This document shows, piece after piece, positions 45,697-56,393 of a stretch of 64,000 nucleotides of DNA. The first letter of the stretch is position 1. Each line of letters opens with the position of its first letter. The notes beneath the pieces were generated by a model, which saw only the letters and a list, made by a program, of their open reading frames with translations, searched no databases and was not told the origin of the DNA. The DNA is from an uncultured Ignavibacteriota bacterium (GTDB taxonomy: Bacteria; Bacteroidota; Ignavibacteria; UBA10030; UBA8401): NCBI GenBank assembly GCA_903861125.1, contig CAIOTF010000042.1:1-64000 (forward strand), written 5' to 3'. A program made the position numbers and the translations under genes.

Positions 45697-46764
45697 TCAC
45701 GGAAGTTTTACCGCCGTCCATGAATCGTTAAAACTCACTTTCGGCCAACCGGTCTTTGTAACCTGGGCGCTGTATTCCCCTTCGCCAGTTCCCGCCGATT
45801 TAAAATAGCCGCTGAATTTTCCGGAGACAGTGAATCCCTGGTATGATTTTGACAGTGAAGCGCTGATCATTCCGTTATAGTTCAGCACACCGATCAGATC
45901 GATATCTCGGATAAGTCCTACTCCTTCAAATTGAATATCCATCTTTCCGGAGATGTCGTACCGTGTCGGAATAATGCTGTGACTGATGCTGAAATTGAAA
46001 TTTTTGCCGAGAGTTGTTCCGAGCCAATTGCCGACAATACCATTCGCTTCCGGAGTATTCGGAGCAAAATAGGCAACTGTTTTCGAACGTTCCGTATAGA
46101 GTGCGACGTTTGTCGCATGACGGGCTCGGGCAGTAATAACACGTATTCCCTGATTCAAACCCGTTACGGTAACGCTGAATGCACCATTCGATCCGTATAC
46201 AACCGACTGATTTGAAAATCCGGAATTTGGTTCCGATACACTCAGCACCGCTTGCTTCTGCACTATTCCGGAAATTGTTGTTGAATTCTCGAAGATCAGC
46301 ATCGCTACCGGAGGATCGATCGAAATTCCGGGTGCAGTATCATCAGCGCGGACGTTCACGACAATCGCTTTTGTGGAAGCATTACCAATGCGTGCCGAGA
46401 TGTTTGCATACCCCGAACTTTTACCTATCACCAATCCGTTGGTAACAGCAGCAACAGCTGAATTCGACGAGATCCACTGCGCCTTTGATACATCCACAGA
46501 CTGAAATACGGTATCACTGGTCCGTATGGTGTACCGTGCATCAGTCATCATTCCCGTATTGGTGATCGTCTTTTCCGTTGTATTAACGATCAGTCCGGTC
46601 AGCGCCAACTGCCGCGATTCGTTGTTGGCATTCATAAAGATCGAATCCTGTTCGGGCTGCATTTTTAAACTTGAATACTCTACCGGAATATCAACAACTT
46701 CATCGGTGGTATTACACGAAGACAGGATAAGCGCCGTGACGACAGCTATCAATATGTTTTTCAT
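45697..46764 (-). CDS. Lipoprotein with bacterial Ig-like (BIG2) domain
   Basis: The 355-residue protein starts at 46764 (AGGAG five bases upstream). The leader MKNILIAVVTALILSSC ends in a lipobox. One BIG2-like domain (about 70-150, WISSNSAVAAVTNG, GKSSGYANISARIG) and a second Ig-like segment (about 155-240) precede a C-terminal region of unknown fold. Such domains serve adhesion or structure at the cell surface. Exact role unknown. Confidence 0.78.
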   Translation of the reverse strand: MKNILIAVVTALILSSCNTTDEVVDIPVEYSSLKMQPEQDSIFMNANNESRQLALTGLIVNTTEKTITNTGMMTDARYTIRTSDTVFQSVDVSKAQWISSNSAVAAVTNGLVIGKSSGYANISARIGNASTKAIVVNVRADDTAPGISIDPPVAMLIFENSTTISGIVQKQAVLSVSEPNSGFSNQSVVYGSNGAFSVTVTGLNQGIRVITARARHATNVALYTERSKTVAYFAPNTPEANGIVGNWLGTTLGKNFNFSISHSIIPTRYDISGKMDIQFEGVGLIRDIDLIGVLNYNGMISASLSKSYQGFTVSGKFSGYFKSAGTGEGEYSAQVTKTGWPKVSFNDSWTAVKLP

Positions 46765-46782
46765 ATTCACTCCTGACATTTC

Positions 46783-47427
46783 TTATAATACAAATTGAAC
46801 CCCGGCACTGCCGCACACTCCGCCCAATTCCGGATTTGCCCTCCCGAACTGGTTTCTTCCTTTTTTCAGCATCATACAGTATTCACCTTCAACAAATATT
46901 CTAAACGGTCCAGCAATCTTTAATGTAAGACCGACAGAAAATCCTACACCTTTATTTTCCGTTTCTTCCTTTGCCGTGAGTTCCTCCACAACCGGATCTA
47001 TCGTTGTTATCGACTCCTCTGCGCGGGTCAATACATACAGTACTTCCGCATAGATCGGATGATCATCGGAATGCAGACGGATTCCGGCACTATAAAATTT
47101 CTGTTTCCAATCGGCTTTTCCTGTTACAGCCACATTCGCTACGTCCGATTTTCCTGTGGCCCAAAACTCACGATATTTCCCGATGAAATAAAATACGGAG
47201 GTTCCGATACCGGCCATGTAAATTCTGGAAATGGAACGATTAGAATAGATCGTATTGAATTTCGTTTCCGTAATCGCAAAATTTCCTGCTGCTCCGGCAA
47301 CCATCACCGATAATCGCGTTTTTTTCTTTTCCGGTTCAGCACTTCCTTCGGTCTCCTGAGCCTGCAATTTCATCCCGAAGCATAACGCAACGAATACTCC
47401 CAAAAATATTTTTACGGATAGTCTCAT
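46783..47427 (-). CDS. Secreted beta-barrel-like protein
   Basis: The 214-residue protein starts at 47427 with a signal peptide (MRLSVKIFLGVFVALCFGMKLQA). A longer frame to 47601 overlaps the thioesterase gene and is rejected. The mature part alternates short hydrophobic strands (RLSVMVAGAAGNF, GVGFSVGLTLKIAG, FVEGEYCMML) and ends with the aromatic/hydrophobic AGVQFVL, resembling an outer-membrane beta-barrel. It is 28 bases downstream of the thioesterase gene. Confidence 0.72.
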   Translation of the reverse strand: MRLSVKIFLGVFVALCFGMKLQAQETEGSAEPEKKKTRLSVMVAGAAGNFAITETKFNTIYSNRSISRIYMAGIGTSVFYFIGKYREFWATGKSDVANVAVTGKADWKQKFYSAGIRLHSDDHPIYAEVLYVLTRAEESITTIDPVVEELTAKEETENKGVGFSVGLTLKIAGPFRIFVEGEYCMMLKKGRNQFGRANPELGGVCGSAGVQFVL

Positions 47428-47455
47428 ATGGCTATTATGATGTTCAGATTTAGAA

Positions 47456-47881
47456 TCAGTCGCGGAATTGTTTCTGAAATTTTTCGGGTACCGGGGAAAG
47501 TTTCCGCTCTTCGTAATTGAAGAATGCAATCCCTGTTTTGGCTTGCACCACAACCCGACCGCTTTCCCGTTCCCGCACAAGATAATAAATATCACATCCA
47601 AAATTAGAGAAATCTTTCACTGCGATCTGGATGCGGAGCGACTCCCCGTAAAATGCCTGGGATTTATAAAGGATAACGGAGTCCGACATGATGATGCTCA
47701 CACCTTCGATATTCATTTCCGTCCATCCGTATTCCATCAACATCCGTAATCGCGCGTCGTGGAGAATGGACAGAACAGAATCATTGCCGAGATGACCGCC
47801 ATAGTTTATGTCGGAGATGCGGATAGGAATCTCTGTGGTGAAATGGAATGCGGTCGGCAGATCAATTTTTATGCGTGGCAT
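47456..47881 (-). CDS. Acyl-CoA thioesterase, hotdog fold (YbgC/4HBT-like)
   Basis: The 141-residue protein fits the hotdog thioesterase family. The N-terminal RISDINYGGHLGND carries the Asp/His of the 4HBT motif (D-x-x-x-H-like region) and DARLRMLMEYG follows. These enzymes hydrolyse acyl-CoA or acyl-ACP thioesters in the cytoplasm. Its start overlaps the end of the preceding gene by 20 bases, so both lie in one transcript with carB upstream. Confidence 0.87.
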   Translation of the reverse strand: MPRIKIDLPTAFHFTTEIPIRISDINYGGHLGNDSVLSILHDARLRMLMEYGWTEMNIEGVSIIMSDSVILYKSQAFYGESLRIQIAVKDFSNFGCDIYYLVRERESGRVVVQAKTGIAFFNYEERKLSPVPEKFQKQFRD

Positions 47882-48488
47882 ATCGGATATTTACCGGAAG
47901 ATATTTTCGAAAAACAACCCTGTATGCAGGCTTGTACGTTTCTTCGTACTGCGGTGAATGATGAACAGCAGGAAAATGTTCTTTTCTCATACGCCGGATA
48001 TAGGACTGAACTGTGTCGAGACTCAATGGAATTTTTTTCTTGCGTACCGCACTGATGAATAACGTTAAATCTGTCTCAAGCGCTTTTTCTGATTGCTGAA
48101 AGTTATTCGAGGTTTGAGCAAATGCTTCGGCAAGCGAATCGATATCTCCGTTCATTGCAAGATACGGACGAAGATTGATCCGGATCAATTCACTGTCCGG
48201 CGAAAGAAACTGACAAAGCGGCTGGGTTGAATCTTTTGTCAATGTCCGGATCTCTGCTCTCAAATATTGCAGTGCCATGCCGGGATCCATTTTCCAGTGT
48301 CCGGGACCCATTGAGGCTTGATGAATGAACTTATAATAATCCTGAACCGTTGCCGCCGGATGTGTGCGATATTCTTCCATCAAGATTGCATTGAATATTT
48401 CATCCTGACCGCCAACAAAGGAACATGCCATTGCTGATTTCACAATGAACAGAACACCAGAAACTGCGATCAAAATAATTTTTTTCAA
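47862..48488 (-). CDS. Secreted protein of unknown function
   Basis: The 208-residue protein has a signal peptide (MKKIILIAVSGVLFIVKSAMA) and a mature helical part with no motif I recognise. HQASMGPGHWKMDP near residue 65 is striking but unassigned. It lies four bases after carB and overlaps the thioesterase gene by 20 bases, so it is co-transcribed with them. Function unknown. Confidence 0.7.
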   Translation of the reverse strand: MKKIILIAVSGVLFIVKSAMACSFVGGQDEIFNAILMEEYRTHPAATVQDYYKFIHQASMGPGHWKMDPGMALQYLRAEIRTLTKDSTQPLCQFLSPDSELIRINLRPYLAMNGDIDSLAEAFAQTSNNFQQSEKALETDLTLFISAVRKKKIPLSLDTVQSYIRRMRKEHFPAVHHSPQYEETYKPAYRVVFRKYLPVNIRYATHKN

Positions 48489-48492
48489 TTGA

Positions 48493-51400
48493 TCAGACCG
48501 ACCGATGGTATTCCTGAATGCTTTTCACATTCAGTTTCCCCTGTTTAATCCGTTCGATTCCCTTTACAGCCGTTGCGGCCGCAGAAAGTGTGGTGATGAA
48601 TGCTATTTTCTGCTGGATTGCCGCCCAGCCAATTGAATACTCGTCGTAGCGTGATTCCTCTCCGAGCGGAGTATTGATCACCATCTGCACTTCGCCGTTC
48701 TTAATGGCATCTACAATGTTCGGTCGGCCTTCATTCACTTTGAAGATCGGCCGTGCATCAACGCCGTTCTCCGTAAGAAACTTTGTTGTCCCTTCGGTTG
48801 CCATAACCTTAAACCCAAGCTTCACATATTCCTTCATAATGCCGATCGTTTCCTGCGTCTTATCATTATTATTGACGCTGACAAAGATCGTTCCATCTTT
48901 TGGAAGAGGATTACCGGCTGCAAGCTGCGATTTTGCAACCGAGGCACCGAACGACATCGAGATCCCCATTACTTCTCCCGTTGAGCGCATTTCCGGTCCA
49001 AGAAACATTTTTACTTTCGGGAATTTGTTAAACGGAAATACTGATTCCTTGATCGACATATGCTTCACTTTACGGAAATCGAATCCGAGCACGCCGAGAT
49101 CCTTCAGTTTTCTTCCGACCATTACTTTTGCTGCGATCTTGGCAAGCGGAAGCCCGGTTGCTTTTCCGACGAACGGAACCGTTCGTGATGCTCGCGGATT
49201 TACTTCCAGCACATATACCTTGTTGTTCTTCATGGCATATTGAACGTTGATCAAACCGCGGACGTGAAGCGCGTAGGAAAGCTTCTTTGTGATCTCGATG
49301 ATCTCGAGAAGTTTTTCTTCCTTAAGCATGAACGGCGGGAGAACACTGGAACTGTCGCCGGAGTGGATGCCCGCTTCTTCAATGTGTTCCATCACTCCAC
49401 CGATCAACACATCATCACCATCACAGACAGCATCCACATCAAATTCAAACGCATCCTCTAAAAAGCAATCGATCAGAATCGGTTTTTCGGGAGAGACGTC
49501 AACAGCAAGTTTCATATATTCCGAGAGAGCTTCAGTTGTGTAACAGATCTGCATCGCGCGTCCACCAAGAACATACGATGGCCGGACGAGTACCGGATAT
49601 CCGATCTCTTCCGCCACAAGAAGTGCGTCTTTTACAGAAAATGCTGTTCCATATTTTGGGTGTTCAATTTTATTCTTTCGCAGCAGATCGCCGAACCGTT
49701 CCCGATCCTCCGCAAGATCAATTCCTTCCGTTGATGTACCGAGTATCTTCACTCCGTTCGCTTCCAGCGCTTTTGCGATCTTCAGCGGCGTCTGTCCGCC
49801 GAAACTGACGATAATCCCTTCCGGCTGTTCCAACTCGCAGATGTTCAGCACATCTTCAACGGTAAGCGGTTCAAAATACAGCTTGTCGGTTGTGTCGTAA
49901 TCCGTAGAAACAGTTTCCGGATTACAGTTGATCATAATCGTTTCATAACCTTCTTCTCGAAGCGACTTCACCCCATGAACGCAGCAATAATCAAATTCAA
50001 TTCCCTGACCGATCCTGTTTGGTCCGCCGCCGAGAATGATCGCTTTCTTTTTGCCGGACCGTTTTGATTCGTTTTCCTGATCGTATGTTGAATAATGGTA
50101 CGGTGTGTTCGATTCGAACTCCGCGGCGCACGTATCCACCATTTTATAAACGGGAATGATGCCGATTTTTTTTCGCGCCGCACGGACCGCGCTCTCATCC
50201 GTTTTCCAGAGATGAGCAAGTTGACGGTCGGAGAAGCCGAATTGTTTCGCTTTCACAAAGAGTTCCCTCGCAATGTCCGACAGGGAGTTCTTTTTTAATT
50301 GAGCTTCAAGATCAACGATCTGTTTAATATTGAAGAGGAACCACGGGTCGACCTTCGTTAAACTGTGAACATCATCTATCGAAAGACCGAGCTGGAACGC
50401 ATACCGAAGATAAAAGATGTTGTCCGCTTTGGGTTTGCGAAGCTGTTCCTTCACATTTTTTATCCATACTTCCTTTTGTGCTGCCGAAAGCGCATCAATT
50501 TCAAAATGATCTTTGCCGTCCGCACCCAAACCGGCTCTTCCCTGTTCAAGAGAACGCAATGTTTTTTGAAGTGCTTCCTTAAATGTGCGACCGAATGCCA
50601 TCGCTTCACCGACCGATTTCATCTGCACGCCGAGCGTATCATCCACTCCTTTGAATTTTTCAAAATCCCAGCGGGGAATTTTTACGACCGTATAATCTAT
50701 TGTTGGTTCGAACGATGCCGGAGTAAGTTTCGTAATATCGTTTGGGATCTCGTCGAGCGTGTAGCCGACGGCAAGTTTCGCGGCGATCTTTGCGATCGGG
50801 AACCCTGTCGCTTTCGATGCCAGAGCGGAACTTCGCGAAACGCGCGGATTCATTTCGATCACATACATTTTTCCGTTTGCCGGATTCATCGAAAATTGCA
50901 CATTCGATCCGCCTGTATCTACGCCGATCGCGCGCATTACTTTCAATGCAGCATCACGCATATATTGATATTCTTTGTCGGTGAGCGTCTGCGCCGGAGC
51001 AACGGTGATTGAATCGCCCGTGTGCACTCCCATCGGATCGAAATTTTCGATGGAGCAAATGATAACGACATTGTCCTTCGTGTCGCGCATGACTTCCAAT
51101 TCGTATTCTTTCCATCCAAGCACTGATTCTTCCACAAGCACTTCATGCGTCGGACTTTGAATCAATCCGTTTTCTACAATCGATTTAAATTCTTCTATAT
51201 TGTATGCAATTCCTCCCCCGCTTCCCCCCATGGTGAACGATGGACGGATGATGATCGGAAAATTTCCTATTCCTTGCACAACTTTCAATGCTTCGTCAAT
51301 GGAATAAACGAATCCCCCGCGGGGCATCTCCAATCCGATTTCGAGCATTGTTTTTTTGAAGAGCTGCCTGTCTTCCGCTTTTTTGATAGCCTGTAGATTT

Positions 51401-51753
51401 GCGCCGATAAGTTCAACATTATATTTTTCCAGCACGCCGCGTTCGGCAAGTGCAACGGCAGTATTCAGTGCTGTCTGTCCTCCCATTGTGGGGAGAATTG
51501 CATCGGGCCGTTCCTTCTCAATAATCATCTCAACAAATTCCGGCGTGATCGGCTCGATGTAGGTGGCGTCGGCCAATTCCGGATCGGTCATGATCGTAGC
51601 AGGATTGCTGTTGATAAGGATGATCCGGTAACCTTCTTCGCGCAGTACTTTACATGCCTGGGTTCCGGAATAATCGAATTCGCAGGCCTGACCGATGATA
51701 ATTGGTCCGCTGCCGATAATGAGAATTGATTTAATGTCTGTGCGTTTTGGCAT
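48493..51753 (-). CDS. carB: Carbamoyl-phosphate synthase large subunit
   Basis: The 1086-residue protein has the full duplicated layout: two ATP-grasp halves (about 1-400 and 570-950) with a linker, and a C-terminal MGS-like allosteric domain (about 950-1086). [17 protein letters not shown] near residue 13 and [17 protein letters not shown] near 578 are the conserved repeats. It makes carbamoyl phosphate from bicarbonate, ammonia and two ATP for pyrimidines and arginine. carA is not in the window. A hairpin with T-run lies 37-70 bases upstream of the start. Confidence 0.97.
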   Translation of the reverse strand: MPKRTDIKSILIIGSGPIIIGQACEFDYSGTQACKVLREEGYRIILINSNPATIMTDPELADATYIEPITPEFVEMIIEKERPDAILPTMGGQTALNTAVALAERGVLEKYNVELIGANLQAIKKAEDRQLFKKTMLEIGLEMPRGGFVYSIDEALKVVQGIGNFPIIIRPSFTMGGSGGGIAYNIEEFKSIVENGLIQSPTHEVLVEESVLGWKEYELEVMRDTKDNVVIICSIENFDPMGVHTGDSITVAPAQTLTDKEYQYMRDAALKVMRAIGVDTGGSNVQFSMNPANGKMYVIEMNPRVSRSSALASKATGFPIAKIAAKLAVGYTLDEIPNDITKLTPASFEPTIDYTVVKIPRWDFEKFKGVDDTLGVQMKSVGEAMAFGRTFKEALQKTLRSLEQGRAGLGADGKDHFEIDALSAAQKEVWIKNVKEQLRKPKADNIFYLRYAFQLGLSIDDVHSLTKVDPWFLFNIKQIVDLEAQLKKNSLSDIARELFVKAKQFGFSDRQLAHLWKTDESAVRAARKKIGIIPVYKMVDTCAAEFESNTPYHYSTYDQENESKRSGKKKAIILGGGPNRIGQGIEFDYCCVHGVKSLREEGYETIMINCNPETVSTDYDTTDKLYFEPLTVEDVLNICELEQPEGIIVSFGGQTPLKIAKALEANGVKILGTSTEGIDLAEDRERFGDLLRKNKIEHPKYGTAFSVKDALLVAEEIGYPVLVRPSYVLGGRAMQICYTTEALSEYMKLAVDVSPEKPILIDCFLEDAFEFDVDAVCDGDDVLIGGVMEHIEEAGIHSGDSSSVLPPFMLKEEKLLEIIEITKKLSYALHVRGLINVQYAMKNNKVYVLEVNPRASRTVPFVGKATGLPLAKIAAKVMVGRKLKDLGVLGFDFRKVKHMSIKESVFPFNKFPKVKMFLGPEMRSTGEVMGISMSFGASVAKSQLAAGNPLPKDGTIFVSVNNNDKTQETIGIMKEYVKLGFKVMATEGTTKFLTENGVDARPIFKVNEGRPNIVDAIKNGEVQMVINTPLGEESRYDEYSIGWAAIQQKIAFITTLSAAATAVKGIERIKQGKLNVKSIQEYHRSV

Positions 51754-51789
51754 TATATTCGTTCAATCGGATAATCGTTACGATACACA

Positions 51790-51823
51790 AAAACCTCCGC
51801 GGTTATCAACCGACGGAGGTTTT
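51790..51823 (-). terminator. Terminator or attenuator hairpin upstream of carB
   Basis: Minus-strand AAAACCTCCG (51823-51814) pairs with CGGAGGTTTT (51799-51790), and CGGTT/AACCG extends the stem with one bulge and a three-base loop. Five T's follow. It lies about 40 bases upstream of carB, so it is either the terminator of upstream transcription (cstA ends at 52046) or an attenuator of carB. The symmetric T-runs could work in both directions. Confidence 0.75.
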
Positions 51824-51890
51824 CAGTTAGGTTTTACAATGATACGAAATTTATGAATCCGTTCCAACGAATTTTGTAATGACGCGTTCT

Positions 51891-51977
51891 CGTCACCCCG
51901 AACTTGTCCCGCAGTACGGGAACCGCATTGCGGCATTTAGGGGTCTGCATAGATGCTGAAACAAGTTCAGCATGACG
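51891..51977. repeat. Intergenic palindromic repeat (CGTCACCCCGAACTTG type)
   Basis: The element runs from CGTCACCCCGAACTTGTCCC to GAAACAAGTTCAGCATGACG. The right half has an exact hairpin TGCTGAA/TTCAGCA with loop, and the ends CGTCA/TGACG mirror each other. Similar CAAGTTCAGCATGAC elements are widespread in bacterial intergenic DNA. It separates the carB leader from cstA. Confidence 0.7.
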
Positions 51978-52045
51978 AATATTCAATGTTCTATCCCCTC
52001 CGCCTTCGTTTTCAAATTGTGCAACTTACTGCTGCGCTTTATCGG

Positions 52046-53938
52046 TCATCCCAATCCATACCCCGGCGGGACAAACCCCGGCGCGGAACCATCCACTATT
52101 TTACCGTCGATGATATATTCTTTTTTTACCAGAACACGGTACCATTTCCGCACTGCATCCGCAAGAATGATTACGGCACAGAGAAGAATAATTACCGTCA
52201 GGATGCTATCCACGTATCCCTGCGTTGCTGTTGCAGGATTTTTCGTCAGCGGCCAAAAATTATCCAGGATATTCAGAACACCGGCGGTGAGCGTTGTAAC
52301 AGCAACAAAGAGAAGCGGTATACCGGGTACCCATACGTACTTTTGCTTCCCTGCGTTGATGATGGCTGTGCTCACCACGGATAATGCTACAACGGCTAGC
52401 AACTGATTCGCAACGCCGAACATTGGCCAGATAGTGCTGACGTTCCCCGTATGGATGAAATACGCCCACGCGATAACGACAACACCTGTACTAATCAATG
52501 CGCCTGGCCACCAGTTCGTCCGTTCGAACGGCTTATAAAACTTCCCAAGAAATTCCTGCACCAGAAATCTTCCAACGCGGGTACCGGCATCTATAGTCGT
52601 AAGGATGAAGAGTGCTTCAAACATAATCGCAAAATGGTACCAGTATGACATCAAACTTTTCATACCGGGAATTGCAGAAAATATCTGCGCAAAACCGACC
52701 GCAAGAGAAACAGCTCCTCCCGGCCTTCCGGCAATCGTCTCTCCTACTTCACGCGCAAGTTCCTCCAGATTGACCGGAGTCATATTGAGTGTTGCAAATT
52801 TTTCCGGCAGAACATTGATCGCAAAATAATCCTCGGGGTGCAGCGAGCAGGCGGCGATCAACGCGATAATGCCGACCAGCCCTTCCATCAGCATGGCACC
52901 ATAACCGATAAAGCGGGCGTCCGATTCTTTGGTGATCATCTTCGGCGTGGTGCCGGAAGCGATCAACGAATGGAAGCCTGAGATTGCTCCGCAGGCAATC
53001 GTTACGAAAACAAACGGATACAATTTTCCGGGAATAATCGGACCTCCGCCCCCGGCGAACATGGTGACCATCGGCATCTTCAGATCGGGCATTACGATGA
53101 AGACACCAATCACGAGTCCGGCCACGGTGCCGATCTTCATATAGGAACTAAGATAATCCCGCGGCGCAAGAAGCAGCCACACCGGAAGTATGGATGCAAG
53201 AAATCCGTATGCAGCCATCCAATTGATGATTGCGGTGCGTGAGAGAGTAAAGTACGGCGCGAGAAATGATCCAGGGATATATCCGCCAAGAAAAACGCAG
53301 AGCAGAACACCAAACACGCCGATGTAACTTGCTTCGGCAATTTTTCCTTTGCGGAAATTATTCATATACCACCCGACAAACAGCGCCAGCGGAATGGTCA
53401 TAGCGATAGTGAATGTACCCCACGAACTTTCATGCAATGCATTGGTCACCGCCATTCCGAGTCCGGCAAGCGCGATGATGATAATAAACAGAATTGCAAT
53501 GGAAGCAATTGCACCGGCGAGAGGACTCACCTCTTTACGTGCTATTTCCGCAAGTGATTTACCGTTGCGGCGGATGGACAAAGCTAAAACTGTGAAGTCG
53601 TGTACTGCGCCGCTGATCACAACGCCGATCAGCAGCCAGAGAAACCCCGGGAGAAATCCGAACTGGGCCGCCAAAACGGGACCGATAAGCGGACCTGCTC
53701 CGGAAATCGCTGCAAAATGATGTCCGAACAGAACCCATTTGTTCGTGGGATGAAAATTTTGTCCATCATTGAATTGATATGCCGGCGTGATCCGTGAATC
53801 GTCGAAGGCGATGATCTTTGCGGAAATGAATGCGCTATAGTAACGGTACATAATCACCATGACGCACAACGCAACAAGCAGGAACGGAAAAGCATTCATA
53901 CGATTGACAATTGGTGATGAGAAATTTGTGTCAGCCAA
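52046..53938 (-). CDS. cstA: CstA family carbon-starvation protein
   Basis: The 630-residue protein has about 16 membrane helices and matches the CstA family throughout, for instance [20 protein letters not shown] near residue 75, [13 protein letters not shown] and GIGA-like helices. CstA proteins take up pyruvate or peptides during carbon limitation. The length agrees with short members of the family. The start at 53938 leaves the N-terminus [14 protein letters not shown] outside the first helix. The 191 bases to the next gene show nothing notable. Confidence 0.94.
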   Translation of the reverse strand: MADTNFSSPIVNRMNAFPFLLVALCVMVIMYRYYSAFISAKIIAFDDSRITPAYQFNDGQNFHPTNKWVLFGHHFAAISGAGPLIGPVLAAQFGFLPGFLWLLIGVVISGAVHDFTVLALSIRRNGKSLAEIARKEVSPLAGAIASIAILFIIIIALAGLGMAVTNALHESSWGTFTIAMTIPLALFVGWYMNNFRKGKIAEASYIGVFGVLLCVFLGGYIPGSFLAPYFTLSRTAIINWMAAYGFLASILPVWLLLAPRDYLSSYMKIGTVAGLVIGVFIVMPDLKMPMVTMFAGGGGPIIPGKLYPFVFVTIACGAISGFHSLIASGTTPKMITKESDARFIGYGAMLMEGLVGIIALIAACSLHPEDYFAINVLPEKFATLNMTPVNLEELAREVGETIAGRPGGAVSLAVGFAQIFSAIPGMKSLMSYWYHFAIMFEALFILTTIDAGTRVGRFLVQEFLGKFYKPFERTNWWPGALISTGVVVIAWAYFIHTGNVSTIWPMFGVANQLLAVVALSVVSTAIINAGKQKYVWVPGIPLLFVAVTTLTAGVLNILDNFWPLTKNPATATQGYVDSILTVIILLCAVIILADAVRKWYRVLVKKEYIIDGKIVDGSAPGFVPPGYGLG

Positions 53939-54129
53939 ATGTAAAACAATATGAGAGTGGACTCAAGTTTAAAATATGAAATGCGGTATACCAACCGCTG
54001 TGAGGATTCCGGATTGTACGGAGCATTGAAAACAGTACCACACGGAAATGGATACTACATTGCAGAAATGCAGCCTCCATAATCATTAACCATCTTCACA
54101 AAATAAATTGAAAGACTGAATTAAGTTCT

Positions 54130-55038
54130 TTACGGAAAGCGGTTGCGGAACAGCGTTCGAATTTCGCTGATGTTTGCATAGGCAATACCAAGAAAAACAA
54201 GAAACGCCCCGGCAAACAACTGAGCGGATATTTTTTCATTAAGGATGAATACTCCGAGCAAAATAGCAATCACCGGCGTTACGAACGAAGTCAGTGAAAG
54301 CAGAACGACCTCCACCCTTTTTAAAAGCCAAAAATAACTGACGAATGTTACGATCGTACCAAAGATCGCCAGAAAGAAAATGCTGAAGACCGCCATTGGC
54401 GTGAATTGCACAGTAGAGAAATCCTCGATGGCTACGCTGCCGATGAGCAATATCACCGCGCTGATGGACATCGGAACAAAACTAACAACATACGGACTGA
54501 TATCGTGCCCGAATTTCTTTATCAATACAGCTGAAAATGCCTGGATCATCGCGCTGAGAATCACCGCCCCCATTCCCAGCAATGTTAATACGTTCCCGTC
54601 GAATCGAAGATCATGATAGAAGATTGTTACCACACCAGAAAATCCTAGCAAAACGCCGATCACTTTGGGAACGGTGATCCTGTCCTGCGGGATCATAATG
54701 CTGGACATGATCGCAACCCAGAGAGGAAACATTGCAAACAGGATCGACGTCATCCCCGACGATATCTGATGTTCACCCCAATATACGAGACCGAACGGAA
54801 ATGAAAATGATGTGCACGCAGTGACAATAAAAAACCAACGTGTAGAAGAATTCCACGGGATAGGTATTTTTTTTATACGGATGATGATGAACAGGATCAT
54901 TCCTGCCAGCGCAAAGCGCAGCCCGGCCGACAGCAGCGGCGTCATTGTTTGAAGACCAATTTTAATCACCAGCCAGGTTGAGCCCCAAATGGTGCATATT
55001 GCGATGTAAGCGAGAATTACTTTTAAGCGTTCAGACAT
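54130..55038 (-). CDS. EamA/DMT-superfamily transporter
   Basis: The 302-residue protein has ten membrane helices in two EamA repeats (about 5-140 and 150-295). The start of each repeat carries conserved motifs, including IWGSTWLVIKIGL and PYVVSFVPMSISAV. Such carriers export metabolites or amino acids; the substrate is unknown. It lies seven bases after the DUF1015 gene. Confidence 0.92.
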   Translation of the reverse strand: MSERLKVILAYIAICTIWGSTWLVIKIGLQTMTPLLSAGLRFALAGMILFIIIRIKKIPIPWNSSTRWFFIVTACTSFSFPFGLVYWGEHQISSGMTSILFAMFPLWVAIMSSIMIPQDRITVPKVIGVLLGFSGVVTIFYHDLRFDGNVLTLLGMGAVILSAMIQAFSAVLIKKFGHDISPYVVSFVPMSISAVILLIGSVAIEDFSTVQFTPMAVFSIFFLAIFGTIVTFVSYFWLLKRVEVVLLSLTSFVTPVIAILLGVFILNEKISAQLFAGAFLVFLGIAYANISEIRTLFRNRFP

Positions 55039-55045
55039 TTTTCAA

Positions 55046-56326
55046 CTACTCTTTCATTTTATTGAACACCAAGCCCGATATCAATTTGGGATAAAAGAAC
55101 GTTGATTTTTGCGGCATGGTATTGCTGGATTTTGTCACATCGCGTACCTGCTCGATTCTTGTGGGGTTCACAAAAAATGCAATTTGTGATGCGCCGCTTG
55201 ATACTTCATCCACACAGTGATGAACATTTTGGATGTAATGGATATTCAATTTCTTTTCCTGGGCTTCCTGCGAAATGCCGAGCAGATTGTGGAGGATGTA
55301 ATTGTGAAGCAGCACAACATCCAAACTTTTCACTTCGGCAGGAAGATTGTCCGCCACCAGCGTGTTCAGCGATGATTCGTCTTTCAGCGATGCAACAAAG
55401 AACTTCGCGGAATGCTTCGAGACAAAACCGTAGGCAAATTTAGGAAATTGTTTCAGCGCATCCATCATCATCTGCGGTGTCGGATAGACCTGCACGTTGA
55501 AATGCTGCTGCAGTGTTGCCATTAAAGCGTTTCCGTCATAATTCGGCAGACTGTGAACAACACGGTGCGTCGGAAAGATCACCAGTCCTTCATCGTCAAG
55601 ATTGGTGAAGAACATCATGATGTAGTTATAGAGCTCATTGCCGGTATGGTTCGGATTCTGCGACCGCATCAGATCACGGTACGCCAGACCGGTCTCATAC
55701 CGGTGATGTCCGTCTGCAATCAACACCTGTTTTGGTTCCATCAACGCTGCAATATTTTCGATAACTGAGATATCAAGAACCTGCCAGAGCTGGTTCCGGA
55801 CATCTTCGAATTGAACATCAAGCACCGGAAATGTTGAATGAACCGGGTCCAGATATTTATCGATCTCTTTTCCCGCATCGGAATACAGACTGAACACCTG
55901 GCTGAAATTCGAACTGGTTGCTTTGAATAACTTAAACCGGTCCTCTTTTGCTTTCGACAATGTTTTTTCATGCGGAAGCACGATCTTCTTTTCAAATTCT
56001 TCCAGACGGCACAATGCGATGAATCCTTTGCGCTGCACTTCTTTCCCTTCCGTTGTTTTGAAAGTCTGTACTAACGGATAGATAGACGGAGTAAGGTCAC
56101 GAAGCAGAACATCCTTTTTTTGCCATTCATCGTACGTTACTGCGGCAGCCGCATACCGGTCTTCTTCCCTTCCCAAAATGAGACGAATAACGTTGAACGG
56201 ATCCTTATCGTAGAAACCGTTCTGCTGTTCAGGTGAAATAACGTCGTACGGCGGTGCGACGACGGAGGAAATGTTCACTTTCATTTGGTTGTATCGAATT
56301 CCGCGAAATGGTTTAATGGTCGCCAT
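55046..56326 (-). CDS. DUF1015 protein
   Basis: The 426-residue protein matches DUF1015 (PF06245): the N-terminal IKPFRGIRYN, VVAPPYDVISPEQQ and NVIRLILGREEDRY are clear. The middle region VLIADGHHRYETGLAYRD is the strongest family motif. The function is unknown, though it is sometimes found with serine-metabolism genes in related bacteria. It precedes the EamA transporter by 7 bases in the same transcript. Confidence 0.93.
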   Translation of the reverse strand: MATIKPFRGIRYNQMKVNISSVVAPPYDVISPEQQNGFYDKDPFNVIRLILGREEDRYAAAAVTYDEWQKKDVLLRDLTPSIYPLVQTFKTTEGKEVQRKGFIALCRLEEFEKKIVLPHEKTLSKAKEDRFKLFKATSSNFSQVFSLYSDAGKEIDKYLDPVHSTFPVLDVQFEDVRNQLWQVLDISVIENIAALMEPKQVLIADGHHRYETGLAYRDLMRSQNPNHTGNELYNYIMMFFTNLDDEGLVIFPTHRVVHSLPNYDGNALMATLQQHFNVQVYPTPQMMMDALKQFPKFAYGFVSKHSAKFFVASLKDESSLNTLVADNLPAEVKSLDVVLLHNYILHNLLGISQEAQEKKLNIHYIQNVHHCVDEVSSGASQIAFFVNPTRIEQVRDVTKSSNTMPQKSTFFYPKLISGLVFNKMKE

Positions 56327-56393
56327 GGTATACCTCGTAATAGTCTGAAATCAGATGTTCGGAATTTTCACTTTTGTTTGAACGTAGATTTTT

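Noticed and set aside
46783-47601. Longer start of the barrel-like gene
   Set aside because: The extension overlaps the thioesterase gene by about 150 bases; the signal peptide starts at 47427.
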